In this document: in pieces, positions 1 to 8,636 of the stretch
Position numbering within the stretch: the first letter of the stretch is position 1
Layout of the letters: every line of letters begins with the position of its first letter
NCBI GenBank assembly: GCA_934281605.1
Contig: CAKQXD010000001.1
Location: 310,001-374,000 of the forward strand
Direction of reading: 5' to 3'
Length of the DNA stretch: 64,000 nucleotides
Source: an uncultured Clostridia bacterium
GTDB taxonomy: Bacteria > Bacillota > Clostridia > Peptostreptococcales > Anaerovoracaceae
Notes under the pieces: generated by a model
Told to the model about the DNA's origin: nothing
Database searches by the model: none
The model's input: the letters and a program-made list of their open reading frames with translations, nothing else
Translations under genes and position numbers: made by a program

Positions 1-74
1 AAACGCAGAAAGCTCAGGCTGCCGCAGATTCTTTGAATAGTGCCTGGACTGGAATCAGCAAGAATAAAACAAAA

Positions 75-153
75 CGAACAAACGTTTATAAAAAGCATTG
101 ACGGCGAACAAATATTCTGCTATACTATCCTTAACAAAACGAACAAACGTTTA
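75..153 (+). promoter_or_regulatory. SOS (LexA)-controlled promoter of the yneA-like gene
   Basis: Two identical LexA-type boxes (CGAACAAACGTTTA) lie at 75-88 and 140-153. They match the Gram-positive SOS consensus CGAACRNRYGTTYG except for the last base. A weaker half-match starts at 104. Between them sits a near-ideal promoter, TTGACG at 98-103 and TATACT at 121-126 with a 17-base spacer. The boxes flank the promoter, so bound LexA would block polymerase. The boxes and promoter are seen directly; repression by LexA is inferred. Confidence 0.85.
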
Positions 154-183
154 TAAAAGAATGGGGAAGAGAGGGCAGTAACT

Positions 184-561
184 ATGAACGCATACAGCAC
201 TTACGAAACCAATTACTATATTCCGAAGAGCGCAGGTTCTCATCAGAACACCAGTAAGAAGAGAAAAAAGTACCGGATCAAATCCAAGTTCCGTTTTATT
301 ACATCTATGATCATTATGATCGGACTGTGCGTAGCTGGCTTTACAGCACTGACTGGACTCAATACATCCGTCGCACTGACCAAGCAGACTTACACTCAGG
401 TACAGGTGGCTTCCGGCGATACGCTCTGGAGCATCGCGGATACCTATAAGGATGAAAACACCGATACTCGTAAGGCAGTTTATGAAATCTGTCAGGTCAA
501 CGATATTCAGGCATCGGATCTGCACCCGGGCATGGTGCTTTCCATTCCAGAGGACTTATAA
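184..561 (+). CDS. yneA: LysM-domain membrane protein, YneA-type SOS cell-division inhibitor
   Basis: This 125-residue protein has a basic N-terminal cytoplasmic segment, one membrane segment around residues 38-60 and a C-terminal LysM domain (about 75-123, with the typical GDTLWSIA start and a proline-rich PGMVLSIP end). That is the layout of Bacillus YneA, which delays septation during the SOS response and is exported to act at the division site. Two LexA boxes directly upstream support the assignment. A GAGAGGG ribosome-binding site precedes the ATG. In Bacillus the gene is divergent from lexA; the neighbour on the left lies outside the window. Family function is established; activity here is inferred. 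Confidence 0.8.
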   Translation: MNAYSTYETNYYIPKSAGSHQNTSKKRKKYRIKSKFRFITSMIIMIGLCVAGFTALTGLNTSVALTKQTYTQVQVASGDTLWSIADTYKDENTDTRKAVYEICQVNDIQASDLHPGMVLSIPEDL

Positions 562-678
562 TACCGCACATAATGCCAATACAGATTGAACAGGATTCCA
601 GAAGCATCCAAGCATTAGTGCGTGTCAGATCGTCCGATGAACAATAAACTTGTCCGCAATATTTAAATAGTTCCAATA

Positions 679-737
679 TAAAAAACACTGGGCTGCTCCG
701 GAAACTGCAAACCGCCGGAGACGCTCAGTGTTTTTAT
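679..737. terminator. Intrinsic terminator, probably bidirectional
   Basis: An inverted repeat pairs AAAAACACTG with CAGTGTTTTT around an inner CTCCGG/CCGGAG-type stem and ends in a T-run. It lies after the yneA-like gene. The 117 bases between that gene and the stem show no gene. Confidence 0.7.
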
Positions 738-766
738 ATTAATCGGGATATTTACAGAATATCGAG

Positions 767-820
767 AGAAACGCTCCTAACTATTCCCTTAATTATGATT
801 ATAGGAATAGTTGCGTTTCT
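767..820. repeat. Long imperfect inverted repeat between convergent genes
   Basis: The arms AGAAACGC (767-774) plus AACTATTCC (779-787) are mirrored by GGAATAGTT (804-812) plus GCGTTTCT (813-820). It lies directly after the stop of the lipoprotein gene at 828 and could be a weak terminator or 3' stabilising hairpin for it, although no T-run follows on that strand. Confidence 0.5.
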
Positions 821-827
821 TCCCATC

Positions 828-1226
828 TTATTTATACGTCTTACTGTATAACTCCGTTCCGCTGGCATCCTGATAGATAATCGTCATGCTGGCATCATCA
901 ATACCGGATTCATCTTTCAGTTCATCAACCAGGCCCTGGAATGTGGAATCCATACTGGTCATTCCTTTTTCCAGCTGCGTTTTCATTGCGCTTACAGTTG
1001 CGTCATCATAGGTTTCACCATATTTGTAAATCATTTCAATGTTGTTGTCTTTGATCGTTACGGAACCACCTTCACCCAGAGAACTTTCCAGATCAGACAG
1101 CTGCTGCTGTGCATCCGAATCTCCATTGACGTAATCTTCCAGCGTTGTGCTTCCGCATCCAGCCAAAGCCAAAGTGCTGGTAACCAAAAGCATAATAGTT
1201 GCTACTAATGTAATTATCTTCTTCAT
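828..1226 (-). CDS. DUF4854-type lipoprotein
   Basis: A 132-residue protein with a lipoprotein signal peptide: basic start, hydrophobic stretch, and lipobox LAGC around residue 23, so it is predicted to be acylated and held on the outer face of the membrane. The mature part is acidic and ends in a STFQGLVDEL...ELYSKTYK pattern that resembles DUF4854 proteins of Clostridia, whose function is unknown. The start at 1226 is chosen over the longer frame because a GGAGG site precedes it and it begins the signal peptide. It sits downstream of a second lipoprotein gene in the same orientation. Confidence 0.7.
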   Translation of the reverse strand: MKKIITLVATIMLLVTSTLALAGCGSTTLEDYVNGDSDAQQQLSDLESSLGEGGSVTIKDNNIEMIYKYGETYDDATVSAMKTQLEKGMTSMDSTFQGLVDELKDESGIDDASMTIIYQDASGTELYSKTYK

Positions 1227-1292
1227 ATTGTACCTCCATACTTTTATAAAAGACAGAAACGTCATTGCAACATTCCTGTCTTCTTCACTTGT

Positions 1293-1691
1293 TTATTTGC
1301 TCTGTTCAAAAATCATAACCATACTCATTTCAGAGTAGTCCAGACGAAGTTTTCCATCCTTGATTTCGAATGTTAAAGTCTGATCGGAATCATCCTGAAT
1401 ATCATACTTGCCATCTTCACCGGCGGAAACAGTGCCCTGTCCATCTTCATCCATGAAGGAGAATGTGCAAGTTCCGTCTTCGTTGATTGTCAGCTTCGGC
1501 ATTTCGCTCATTTGTCCAGTAGATTTCAAATCATCTGCAGAGAGTGTCTGTCCAGAATATTCCACTTCAGTCATTTCCCAGCTGCCTACTGCCGGATCGT
1601 CTTTCAGGCTGCCGCCGCCGCAGGACGCCAGAACCATAGTTACTACAACCAATACTGCTGCAAGTACAGAGATTTTCTTTAAATGTTTCAT
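1293..1691 (-). CDS. Small lipoprotein, beta-rich mature domain
   Basis: A 132-residue lipoprotein with signal peptide and lipobox LASC (Cys about residue 24) followed by glycines. The mature part has the pattern GSWEMTEVEYSG...LTINEDGTCTFSF, a short beta-rich fold common in Clostridial Cys lipoproteins and loosely lipocalin-like. No enzyme motif is visible. An AGGAG site precedes the ATG. The gene is 66 bases upstream of the DUF4854-type lipoprotein gene, and the two are probably co-transcribed. I do not know its role. Confidence 0.65.
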   Translation of the reverse strand: MKHLKKISVLAAVLVVVTMVLASCGGGSLKDDPAVGSWEMTEVEYSGQTLSADDLKSTGQMSEMPKLTINEDGTCTFSFMDEDGQGTVSAGEDGKYDIQDDSDQTLTFEIKDGKLRLDYSEMSMVMIFEQSK

Positions 1692-1808
1692 TAATGTTCT
1701 CCTCTCTTATCCTCTTTTAGATAAATTCAATTGTATACTGATTATATCATATCCAAGAATAATCGAAAAGATACTTTTTTCACAGGCAAACTACCGGTTT
1801 TTACAAGC

Positions 1809-2237
1809 TTACTGAAATGAATCCAGATATCCCTGCAGGATGATCACCGCTGCCTGCTTGTCGATAACCTTTTTTCTGCCACGGCGGCTGACGTCAGCTT
1901 CGATCAGAACTTTTTCCGCCATAACAGTAGTAAGACGTTCATCATAGTACGTCAGGTTCACATCCCCCATCCCGCTGCTGCGCATTTTGTTTTCCAGCAT
2001 GGTTTTAAATTCATAGACCTTTTCCGTTTGCGGGCTGTCGGTTCCATCCAGCTTTTTCGGCAAACCAATCACTACCGTATCGCAGTCGAATTCCTTGATA
2101 TAGTCCATCACCTTGCCTGCATCTTTGCGGATCCCTACCCTCTCAATGGTAGTCACACCCTGAGCTGTGATGTTCAGCGCATCACTCACCGCAACGCCTA
2201 TGGTCTTATCTCCTACGTCCAATGCAAGTTTTTTCAT
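1809..2237 (-). CDS. ruvX: Holliday junction resolvase-like nuclease RuvX (YqgF)
   Basis: A 142-residue RNase H-fold protein of the YqgF/RuvX family. It starts with LALDVGDKTIGVAVSD, carrying the first metal-binding Asp, has the central VVIGLPKKLDG strand, and a YYDERLTT motif with the conserved Asp-Glu-Arg. The family acts on branched DNA or in 16S rRNA 5' maturation. The start at 2237 is chosen because AGAGGAT precedes it and the longer frame adds unrelated residues. It lies downstream of ireB and alaS, the usual Firmicute order. Confidence 0.93.
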   Translation of the reverse strand: MKKLALDVGDKTIGVAVSDALNITAQGVTTIERVGIRKDAGKVMDYIKEFDCDTVVIGLPKKLDGTDSPQTEKVYEFKTMLENKMRSSGMGDVNLTYYDERLTTVMAEKVLIEADVSRRGRKKVIDKQAAVIILQGYLDSFQ

Positions 2238-2257
2238 AATTATCCTCTCTTGTTCAT

Positions 2258-2285
2258 AACAAAACCCCGCGGTTGCCGCGGGGCT
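2258..2285 (-). terminator. Intrinsic terminator between ireB and ruvX
   Basis: Read on the minus strand, CCCCGCGG and CCGCGGGG form a perfect 8-bp GC stem with a 3-base loop, followed by TTTTG. It would end or reduce transcription after ireB, making ruvX partly independent. Confidence 0.75.
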
Positions 2286-2334
2286 GTTTCTCAAATGTTC
2301 AGCTGTTTACGCCAGCTCGTATACGATTATTGAT

Positions 2335-2583
2335 CTATTTATTGAGATAAGCGCGAATCAGCTCTTCTACCAGGTCATCGCGTTCGATTCTGCCCATAAT
2401 GTTTCTCGCATTGTTGTGGCTGGTTATGTAAGATGGATCACCGGATAAAATATATCCTACCATCTGATCGATCGCATTATAGCCTCTTTCTTCTAAAGCG
2501 TCATATACTATATTTAAAATTTCTTCGATGGTTCTCTGTTCTACCCTGTCGAAGTTGTCATACATTCTGGTCTGTCTGTCCAT
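2335..2583 (-). CDS. ireB: IreB family regulatory phosphoprotein (UPF0297)
   Basis: An 82-residue protein matching the IreB/YrzL family over its full length, with the conserved TIEEILNIVYDALEERGYN core and an IGRIERDD-like segment. In Enterococcus, IreB is the substrate of the PASTA Ser/Thr kinase IreK and tunes envelope-stress and cephalosporin responses. A GGAGG site precedes the ATG. Its place between alaS and ruvX is conserved in Firmicutes. No kinase gene is in the window. Confidence 0.92.
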   Translation of the reverse strand: MDRQTRMYDNFDRVEQRTIEEILNIVYDALEERGYNAIDQMVGYILSGDPSYITSHNNARNIMGRIERDDLVEELIRAYLNK

Positions 2584-2686
2584 TGCTTTACCTCCATCCT
2601 ACTTACTATGTAAAGATTATAACACCAAAAACGGTGTGCTGACAATAACAAATCATGGAATTCCACAAAACTATCACAGAAAATGG

Positions 2687-2735
2687 AAAAGCGGATCAAA
2701 ATCGCGTCAAAAATCGTTTCATCCGATCCGCTTTT
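2687..2735 (-). terminator. Intrinsic terminator after alaS
   Basis: AAAAGCGGATC (2687-2697) pairs with GATCCGCTTTT (2725-2735) around a 27-base loop. The run of A on the plus strand gives the minus-strand U-tract. It lies 31 bases beyond the alaS stop. Confidence 0.7.
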
Positions 2736-2765
2736 TTATTCTTCTCTATGCTAGTTAACGAGTTG

Positions 2766-5390
2766 CTATCCCTGGATCAATTCCTCAGCCTTGGCAAATG
2801 CAGCCGGTACCTTGGATGGATCCTTTGCACCTGCCTGCGCCATGTCAGCCTTGCCGCCGCCGCCGCCGCCAGCTGCTGCAGCTACTTCCTTGATCATCTT
2901 GCCGGCGTGGAGTCCCTGCTGTACCAGGTCGTCCGTCAGGGAAACCAGGAAGGTCACTTTGCCGCCGGAAACCGCTGCAAAGACCATAGCCACTCCCTTG
3001 TTGTCCGCCTTGATCTGGTCGGAAAGTCCACGCAGATCGTTGATGCTGTAGTCTGCGAATTCCTTGGCGATCAGCTTGATGCCGTTGATATCCTTAGCTT
3101 CTTCCAGCAGGCTTCCGGAGCCTTTGCTGATCTCAGCCTTCTTCATTTCTTCGATTTCTTTTTTCAGCGTCTTGACCTCTTCCATCAGGGATGCGCTGCG
3201 GTCGATCAAAGTATCCTTCTTCGCCTTAAGAGCATGTGCCGTATCTGCGATGAGAGCTTCGTCCTCCACGTATTTGCCGAGTACGCCCTGACCTGTCACT
3301 GCCTCGATTCTCCGCACACCGGAAGCAACGCCGGATTCGCTGAGAATGTGGAACGCACCGATCTGTCCCGAGTTCTTGACATGAGTACCGCCGCAGAGTT
3401 CTTTGCTGTAATCGCCGATGGAAACCACTCTTACCTCGTCGCCGTACTTTTCACCGAACAGCGCTGTAGCACCTTCCTTGGAAGCCTCCTCGATGGATTT
3501 TACTTCCGTCGTTACATCGATGAACAGGCTGATCTGCTCGTTGACGCGGGCTTCTACAGCTGCGATCTCTTCCGCAGTCATAGCCTGGAAATGGTTGAAG
3601 TCGAACCGCAGGCCGTCCGCTGTTACGGAGGAACCTGCCTGTTTTACGTGTTCACCCAGAGTTTCCTGCAAAGCCTTGTGCAGCAGGTGGGTCGCCGTAT
3701 GGTTGGCAGCCGTTCTGTTGCGGCGCGGGATCAGAACCTGGCAGTCCGCTTTGTCGCCTGCCTTCAGGGTTCCGCTGGTTACGTTTACTTTATGAATGAA
3801 GACGTTGTTTGTCTTGGTTACGTCGATGATTTCCGCTTCGCCGTCTGCTGTCTTGATCACGCCTGCGTCTGCAGCCTGACCGCCGCTTTCTGCATAAAAC
3901 GGAGTCTGATCCAGGATCACGCGGCAGGTTTCACCGGCCTTAGCCGATTCTACGTTGCCTTCTGCGCCGACGATGGCTTTGATCACGCCTGTATCGGTCA
4001 GGGTTCCGTATCCTGTAAAGCTGGTGTCGCCCTCTACGGAAAGCTCTGCGTTTACTTCATCCCAGCCGGCGTCGTCCATTTCCTGCTCAGCCTGGGAACG
4101 CTTTTTCTGCTCTTCCATGGCCTTTTCAAAGCCGTCCAGGTCGATCTCATAGCCGGATTCTTCCAGGATCTCGCGAGTCAGGTCGATCGGGAAGCCGTAA
4201 GTGTCGTGGAGCTTGAACGCCTTTTCACCGTCCAGCGTTTTGCTTCCAGCTTCTTTCAGCTCGTCCATATAGGAATTGATGATCTTCATACCCTGGTCGA
4301 TGGTGGATGCGAACTTTTCTTCTTCTACAGCGATGACCTTCTTGATCATATCGCGGCGCTGTTTCAGCTCCGGATACGCATCCCCGGAAGTTTCGATGAC
4401 CTTCTCGGACAGTTCTGCCAGGAACGGTCCTTCGATTCCCAGGATTCGTCCGTGACGTGCTGCACGTCTGATGAGACGGCGCAGTACGTATTCTCTGCCC
4501 TCGTTGCCGGGCAGGATGGAATCGCCGATCATGAACGTCATGGAACGCAGGTGGTCTGTGATGATACGGATGGAAATATCCGTTTCTGCAGCTCCGTCCT
4601 TGTATTCCACGCCGGATTTAGCCACTACCGCATCCAGGATGTATTTAATAGTATCTACGTCAAAAATGGATTCTACGCCCTGCATGATGCACGCCAGACG
4701 CTCGATCCCCATACCGGTATCGATATTCGGATGTGCCAGATCGCTGTAGTTTCCTTCGTCGTCACGGCTGAACTGTGTGAACACGTGGTTCCAGAATTCA
4801 ACGTAGCGGTCGCAGTCGCAGCCCGGTTTGCAGTCTGGATTGTCACAGCCGTATTTCTCGCCGCGGTCGAAATAGATTTCGGAGCACGGACCGCACGGAC
4901 CTGTTCCGATTTCCCAGAAGTTGTCGTCCTTGCCCAGACGTACGATCCTATCTTCCGGCATACCGATCACATCGCGCCAGATGGCATAAGCGTCGTCATC
5001 GTTTTCGTATACGGTAGCCCACAGCTTGTCCGTCGGCATTTTCAGTACCTGTGTGATGAATTCCCAGCCCCAGGTCAGAGATTCTTTCTTGAAGTAGTCT
5101 CCGAAGGAGAAGCTTCCCAGCATCTCGAAGAACGTACCGTGTCTGGACGTGTATCCTACGTTTTCGATGTCGCCGGTACGAATGCACTTCTGGCAAGTGG
5201 TCATACGCTTGCTCGGCGGCGTTTCGATTCCTGCAAAGTACGGCTTCAGCGGCGCCATACCGGAATTTATGATAAGAAGGCTTTTATCGTTCTGCGGGAT
5301 CAGCGGAAAGCTCTGTCTCCGATAATGATCCTTAGACTGGTAAAAGCTTAAAAACAATTCTCTGATTTCATTCAGTCCTAATTTTTCCAT
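2766..5390 (-). CDS. alaS: Alanyl-tRNA synthetase
   Basis: An 874-residue class II synthetase that charges tRNA-Ala. It has the N-terminal motif FFEMLGSFSFGDYFK, a GMGIERLA motif, the editing-domain HTATHLLH zinc site with a later CGGTH, and a C-terminal DHHA1-like region ending in a glycine-rich GGGGGGK segment, a normal AlaRS feature. The length is typical. The start at 5390 is set by a GGGAGGAG site; the frame is open further upstream but codes nothing recognisable. A TATAAT-like -10 lies near 5445-5450 on the minus strand. I see no T-box in the upstream region. Confidence 0.97.
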   Translation of the reverse strand: MEKLGLNEIRELFLSFYQSKDHYRRQSFPLIPQNDKSLLIINSGMAPLKPYFAGIETPPSKRMTTCQKCIRTGDIENVGYTSRHGTFFEMLGSFSFGDYFKKESLTWGWEFITQVLKMPTDKLWATVYENDDDAYAIWRDVIGMPEDRIVRLGKDDNFWEIGTGPCGPCSEIYFDRGEKYGCDNPDCKPGCDCDRYVEFWNHVFTQFSRDDEGNYSDLAHPNIDTGMGIERLACIMQGVESIFDVDTIKYILDAVVAKSGVEYKDGAAETDISIRIITDHLRSMTFMIGDSILPGNEGREYVLRRLIRRAARHGRILGIEGPFLAELSEKVIETSGDAYPELKQRRDMIKKVIAVEEEKFASTIDQGMKIINSYMDELKEAGSKTLDGEKAFKLHDTYGFPIDLTREILEESGYEIDLDGFEKAMEEQKKRSQAEQEMDDAGWDEVNAELSVEGDTSFTGYGTLTDTGVIKAIVGAEGNVESAKAGETCRVILDQTPFYAESGGQAADAGVIKTADGEAEIIDVTKTNNVFIHKVNVTSGTLKAGDKADCQVLIPRRNRTAANHTATHLLHKALQETLGEHVKQAGSSVTADGLRFDFNHFQAMTAEEIAAVEARVNEQISLFIDVTTEVKSIEEASKEGATALFGEKYGDEVRVVSIGDYSKELCGGTHVKNSGQIGAFHILSESGVASGVRRIEAVTGQGVLGKYVEDEALIADTAHALKAKKDTLIDRSASLMEEVKTLKKEIEEMKKAEISKGSGSLLEEAKDINGIKLIAKEFADYSINDLRGLSDQIKADNKGVAMVFAAVSGGKVTFLVSLTDDLVQQGLHAGKMIKEVAAAAGGGGGGKADMAQAGAKDPSKVPAAFAKAEELIQG

Positions 5391-5712
5391 GTAAAATTCT
5401 CCTCCCGGAAATTTGTGTATATTTGTGTATAAAAACATACATAGATTATAATGCCATATTTTGCACGATTTCGCAAGAGGTAAACGCCATCTCCTGCAAA
5501 GATCTCCGGCGAAAACTTTGCAGGAAGAGCCAGAGGCTGCGGCGCAAGAGAATCTTTCATATTGCCCCACCCTAAGTTTTCTAGTATAATAAATATGTTT
5601 GCTGGATTTATGCAAAACCTTGAGCCGGGAACAGGTTTTTCCGAAGCCCGGGGATGCGTGGATCTGTGAAACCAACGGAATAAAACTTATGGAACATGGA
5701 GTACAGTAGAAT
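5391..5712. promoter_or_regulatory. Divergent intergenic region alaS / MerR regulator
   Basis: It holds the start region of alaS on the minus strand and, on the plus strand, a good promoter for the MerR gene: TTGCCC at 5562-5567 and TATAAT at 5585-5590, spacer 17. It also contains two copies of the overrepresented octamer facing each other (5494-5501 and 5516-5523), giving a 10-bp inverted repeat TCCTGCAAAG/CTTTGCAGGA. No T-run follows, so it is not an obvious terminator. Confidence 0.6.
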
Positions 5713-6951
5713 ATGAAAATCGGTGATTTTGCGAAGAAGTATGGCCTGAATATCACAACCGTGCGCTATTACGTGGAGCGTGCCCTGCTGACACCGGAAC
5801 GGAAAAACAATCAATACGTATTTACCCCGTCCTGCATGGAAGACATGGAGAAGATTTTAAAGTACAAATCTTTCCGTTTTTCGCTTGAAGAGATCGAGCT
5901 TCTCTTTTTCCTGGAAAAGACCACGAAATTCCGGGATGAGACCGTGCTGGGCATTTTTTCGCGTCTTTTGAAGCAGAAACAGGTCGAACTGGAAGAAGAA
6001 GAACAGAAAATCCACAATACGATAGAAGAGCTGAAAACGGAGATCCGCAGCTTTTCTCAGATCAACTACGAGATGGATCACAGCGCCAACGGCATCCCGT
6101 TCACTTTCCTGCCCTATCTGGTGTGTCCGGACTGCGGCAGACCGCTGAAACTGGAGTCGGCCAGCATCAGTGACAACAAGATCTGCGATGGCGAATTTTT
6201 ATGCGAGTGCGGCTATAAAAATGAACTGAAGGACGGCGTCATCCTCTGCGACGGCTACGCGGAAGAAACCCCATTCAAAGCCTTCGAAAATATCGATCTG
6301 GTGTCCGCTGTGACCGAGGAGCTGGGCAACGAATTCCGCACCCTCATCGACAAGGTCTATATGTGGATGTACCACCAGATGTCGGATCACGTGGATATGG
6401 AGGGCAGCATCAACATCATGGGCGGCCCTTTCTCCGGGAATTATTTCTCCCGCTACTGCCAGAAATTCAGCCGGGACGCCATCTTTATCATCACCGATCC
6501 GTCCCTGAAGCGGATCCGCAAGCTGCAGGAATACATGAAGGAATTCGACTGCCAGACGGTCTATCTGGCCGGCAGTCTGGACCGGCTGCCGCTGCGGGAA
6601 AACTGCATCGACGTGTATCTGGACGACTTCTCGTCCAACAACTGCATCTTCACATATAATAAAAGTCAGTATGACAAGATCACGCCGCTGATCCGCAAAA
6701 ACGGCTGCGCCGTCGGCCTCTTCGCAGACTATCGCAAATGTCCAAAGAGCCTGCGGACGTTCCGGGAGGATCAGCCGAATTTCATTCCGGAAAAGATGAC
6801 TTTCGCCCACGTCAAGGCGGATCTGCTGGAAGGCGGCATGGAGGTGGACGCTCAGAAGAGGATCGGGAGCACCACCGGCAAAGAAAAGCAGTTCCAGCGT
6901 CAGATCGGCAACGAAACCATCGCCATGATGGGCTACCGGGCGATCAAATAA
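5713..6951 (+). CDS. MerR-family regulator fused to zinc ribbon and methyltransferase-like domain
   Basis: This 412-residue protein begins with a MerR winged helix (residues 1-70; typical VRYYVERALLTPER), then an amphipathic helix (85-120) as used for dimerisation. A Cys cluster follows (CPDCG at 138-142 and C-E-C at 164-166, separated by an acidic loop), resembling the zinc ribbon of RlmA-type rRNA methyltransferases. The last 200 residues resemble a Rossmann methyltransferase, with PLRENCIDVYLDDFSSNN in the place of the usual motif after the SAM site, but a classical glycine-rich loop is not obvious. A paralogue of the same layout is at 46297. An MFS transporter follows after 53 bases, a likely regulatory target. 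Catalysis is unproven. Confidence 0.75.
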   Translation: MKIGDFAKKYGLNITTVRYYVERALLTPERKNNQYVFTPSCMEDMEKILKYKSFRFSLEEIELLFFLEKTTKFRDETVLGIFSRLLKQKQVELEEEEQKIHNTIEELKTEIRSFSQINYEMDHSANGIPFTFLPYLVCPDCGRPLKLESASISDNKICDGEFLCECGYKNELKDGVILCDGYAEETPFKAFENIDLVSAVTEELGNEFRTLIDKVYMWMYHQMSDHVDMEGSINIMGGPFSGNYFSRYCQKFSRDAIFIITDPSLKRIRKLQEYMKEFDCQTVYLAGSLDRLPLRENCIDVYLDDFSSNNCIFTYNKSQYDKITPLIRKNGCAVGLFADYRKCPKSLRTFREDQPNFIPEKMTFAHVKADLLEGGMEVDAQKRIGSTTGKEKQFQRQIGNETIAMMGYRAIK

Positions 6952-7004
6952 AGGGACCGACACGCGCCCCGCAAAAAACAACAGGACAACAGGAGGTTAT
7001 TGAT

Positions 7005-8420
7005 ATGCTGGCAAAAGATTCCCGCATCCTGAAAGAAAACGAATTTCACCCTGTGCAGCTCAGGGTGTTTTTTGTTATGATCACGCTGTATACGTTCTAT
7101 TTCACCTGCAACAACAACCTGGGCGTGGCCGCCGACCGGATCCAGCAGAGCTTCGATCTGTCCAACGCCACCTTCGGGATCCTGTTTACGATCTTCACCC
7201 TGGGCTTCGGTCTGGGGCAGTTTTTCTCCGGGTACCTGGGCGACCGGTACAGCCCGAAACGGCTCATGTTCATCGGAGCCATCGGCGCAACGTCTGCCAA
7301 CATCGGCTTCGGTCTTTCGTCCAATATGACGGCTTTCGCCATCTGCTGGGCGGTCAACGCGGTGTCCCTGTCCATGGGCTGGTCGCCGGGCTGCAGCGTG
7401 CTGTTTCGCTGGATCCCGCAGAAACGCTGGGGTCTGTTTATGGGTCTGTTCGACGCCTTCGCCTTCCTGGGCGGCATCATCATCTATCCCGTAGCCGGCT
7501 TCGCCATCACCTTTCTCAGCTGGCGTGCGGCCTTCTTTCTCCCTGCCCTGCTGCTTCTCATGTGGTCTGTGGTCTTCTGTATTTATGTAAAGGACACGCC
7601 CCAGCAATATGGCTTCACGGTGGAGTGGGAGCATGCTGCAAAGAGTGCTCCGGAGGGTTCTGGAGATGCGGAAGTAACGGAATTGACTAAGATAAAAGGC
7701 CTGCCGGAAACAGCCGGAGCATCAAAACCAACTGAACCGGATACCGTATGTCTGCGGGATTATGCCGACGTGATGAAGCATCCGGCCATCCTGCTGACCG
7801 CCCTGGCCACCATCTGCAGCCAGTTCGTCCGCTGGGGGCTGGTCAACTGGATCGTCAAGATCCTCATAACCCCGAGAGCCGTCGTTGACGGTGGACTGAG
7901 TGAAAGCGCCGACGGGATCTTTGCAGGAGGCGAACACGGCGGCTTCGGGATGGCTCTCATGGCAGCCACCATCGCAGCATCCGCCATGCACTGGGGCGGA
8001 GCTTTTTTCTCCATTACCCTGGGACACATTTCCGATACGGTTTTCCATGGCAAACGCTGGCAGACCATTTTCATCGGATTTCTCGTGAGCACTGTGGGAC
8101 TGCTGGTGATCTACTTTTTCGGCATCCGCATCCTGATGCTGCCGGGCGGGGTCGTCCTGCTGGGCGCACTGCTGTTCTTCTCCGGCGGATGCATCCAGGG
8201 CGTGCAGGCGCCTCTCTTTAACCTGCCCGGCGACATCCTGGGGACCCGGCTGGGCGGCACCGGAGTGGGCATCGTCAACGGCTGGTCGTACCTGGGAGCA
8301 TCCTTTGCAGGAATCAGCCTGGGCGCCATGATGGACGCTTTCGGACTTACCTCGTGTCTGCTGCTGATGGCCGGAATTTCCCTGCTGGGAGCGATCGTGA
8401 TACTGGTGCTCCGGAAGTGA
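7005..8420 (+). CDS. MFS transporter, organophosphate/anion symporter-like
   Basis: A 471-residue protein with about twelve hydrophobic segments. Motif A appears as GYLGDRYSPKR between helices 2 and 3, and an NNNLGVAADRIQ segment in helix 1 resembles the GlpT/hexuronate (anion:cation symporter) branch. The central loop (about residues 205-245) is charged. The start at 7005 is fixed by AGGAGG eight bases upstream; the frame is open into the preceding gene but that part is its out-of-frame shadow. It is probably co-transcribed with, and regulated by, the MerR-type protein upstream. The substrate is unknown. Confidence 0.85.
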   Translation: MLAKDSRILKENEFHPVQLRVFFVMITLYTFYFTCNNNLGVAADRIQQSFDLSNATFGILFTIFTLGFGLGQFFSGYLGDRYSPKRLMFIGAIGATSANIGFGLSSNMTAFAICWAVNAVSLSMGWSPGCSVLFRWIPQKRWGLFMGLFDAFAFLGGIIIYPVAGFAITFLSWRAAFFLPALLLLMWSVVFCIYVKDTPQQYGFTVEWEHAAKSAPEGSGDAEVTELTKIKGLPETAGASKPTEPDTVCLRDYADVMKHPAILLTALATICSQFVRWGLVNWIVKILITPRAVVDGGLSESADGIFAGGEHGGFGMALMAATIAASAMHWGGAFFSITLGHISDTVFHGKRWQTIFIGFLVSTVGLLVIYFFGIRILMLPGGVVLLGALLFFSGGCIQGVQAPLFNLPGDILGTRLGGTGVGIVNGWSYLGASFAGISLGAMMDAFGLTSCLLLMAGISLLGAIVILVLRK

Positions 8421-8482
8421 TGGACTAAAAAAATGTGTTAAAAAGAATCGGACAATTTGTGAGAGAATCGCTCATTTGGTGA

Positions 8483-8636
8483 TTGCTTTATTCTGGAAAA
8501 TCATGTATACTATAAGAGTATTCTGAATTTATAGATTGATTACCGTAGCTTATGGATCAATTTTTAACTTTTGATTCATACGCTGCGGTTTTTTATCGGT
8601 AGATCTGAAGAAAAATTTTTAAGGAGGTACAGATCT
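8483..8636 (+). promoter_or_regulatory. Promoter and structured leader of the cold-shock gene
   Basis: The promoter is TTGCTT at 8483-8488 and TATACT at 8506-8511, spacer 17. The roughly 120-base leader contains a 19-bp stem (8542-8560 with 8571-8589, one mismatch, ten-base loop) followed directly by six T residues, which is intrinsic-terminator form. AAGGAGGT at 8621-8628 is the ribosome-binding site. The structure lies between the promoter and the gene, so it could be a conditional terminator. Confidence 0.7.

Noticed and set aside
2655..5351. 898-codon open frame antisense to alaS
   Set aside because: It is the mirror of a certain gene, has Cys/Phe-rich unlikely composition and no ribosome-binding site.
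5391..5580. T-box in front of alaS
   Set aside because: No GGTGG-ACCGCG-type T-box sequence or terminator could be found on the minus strand.
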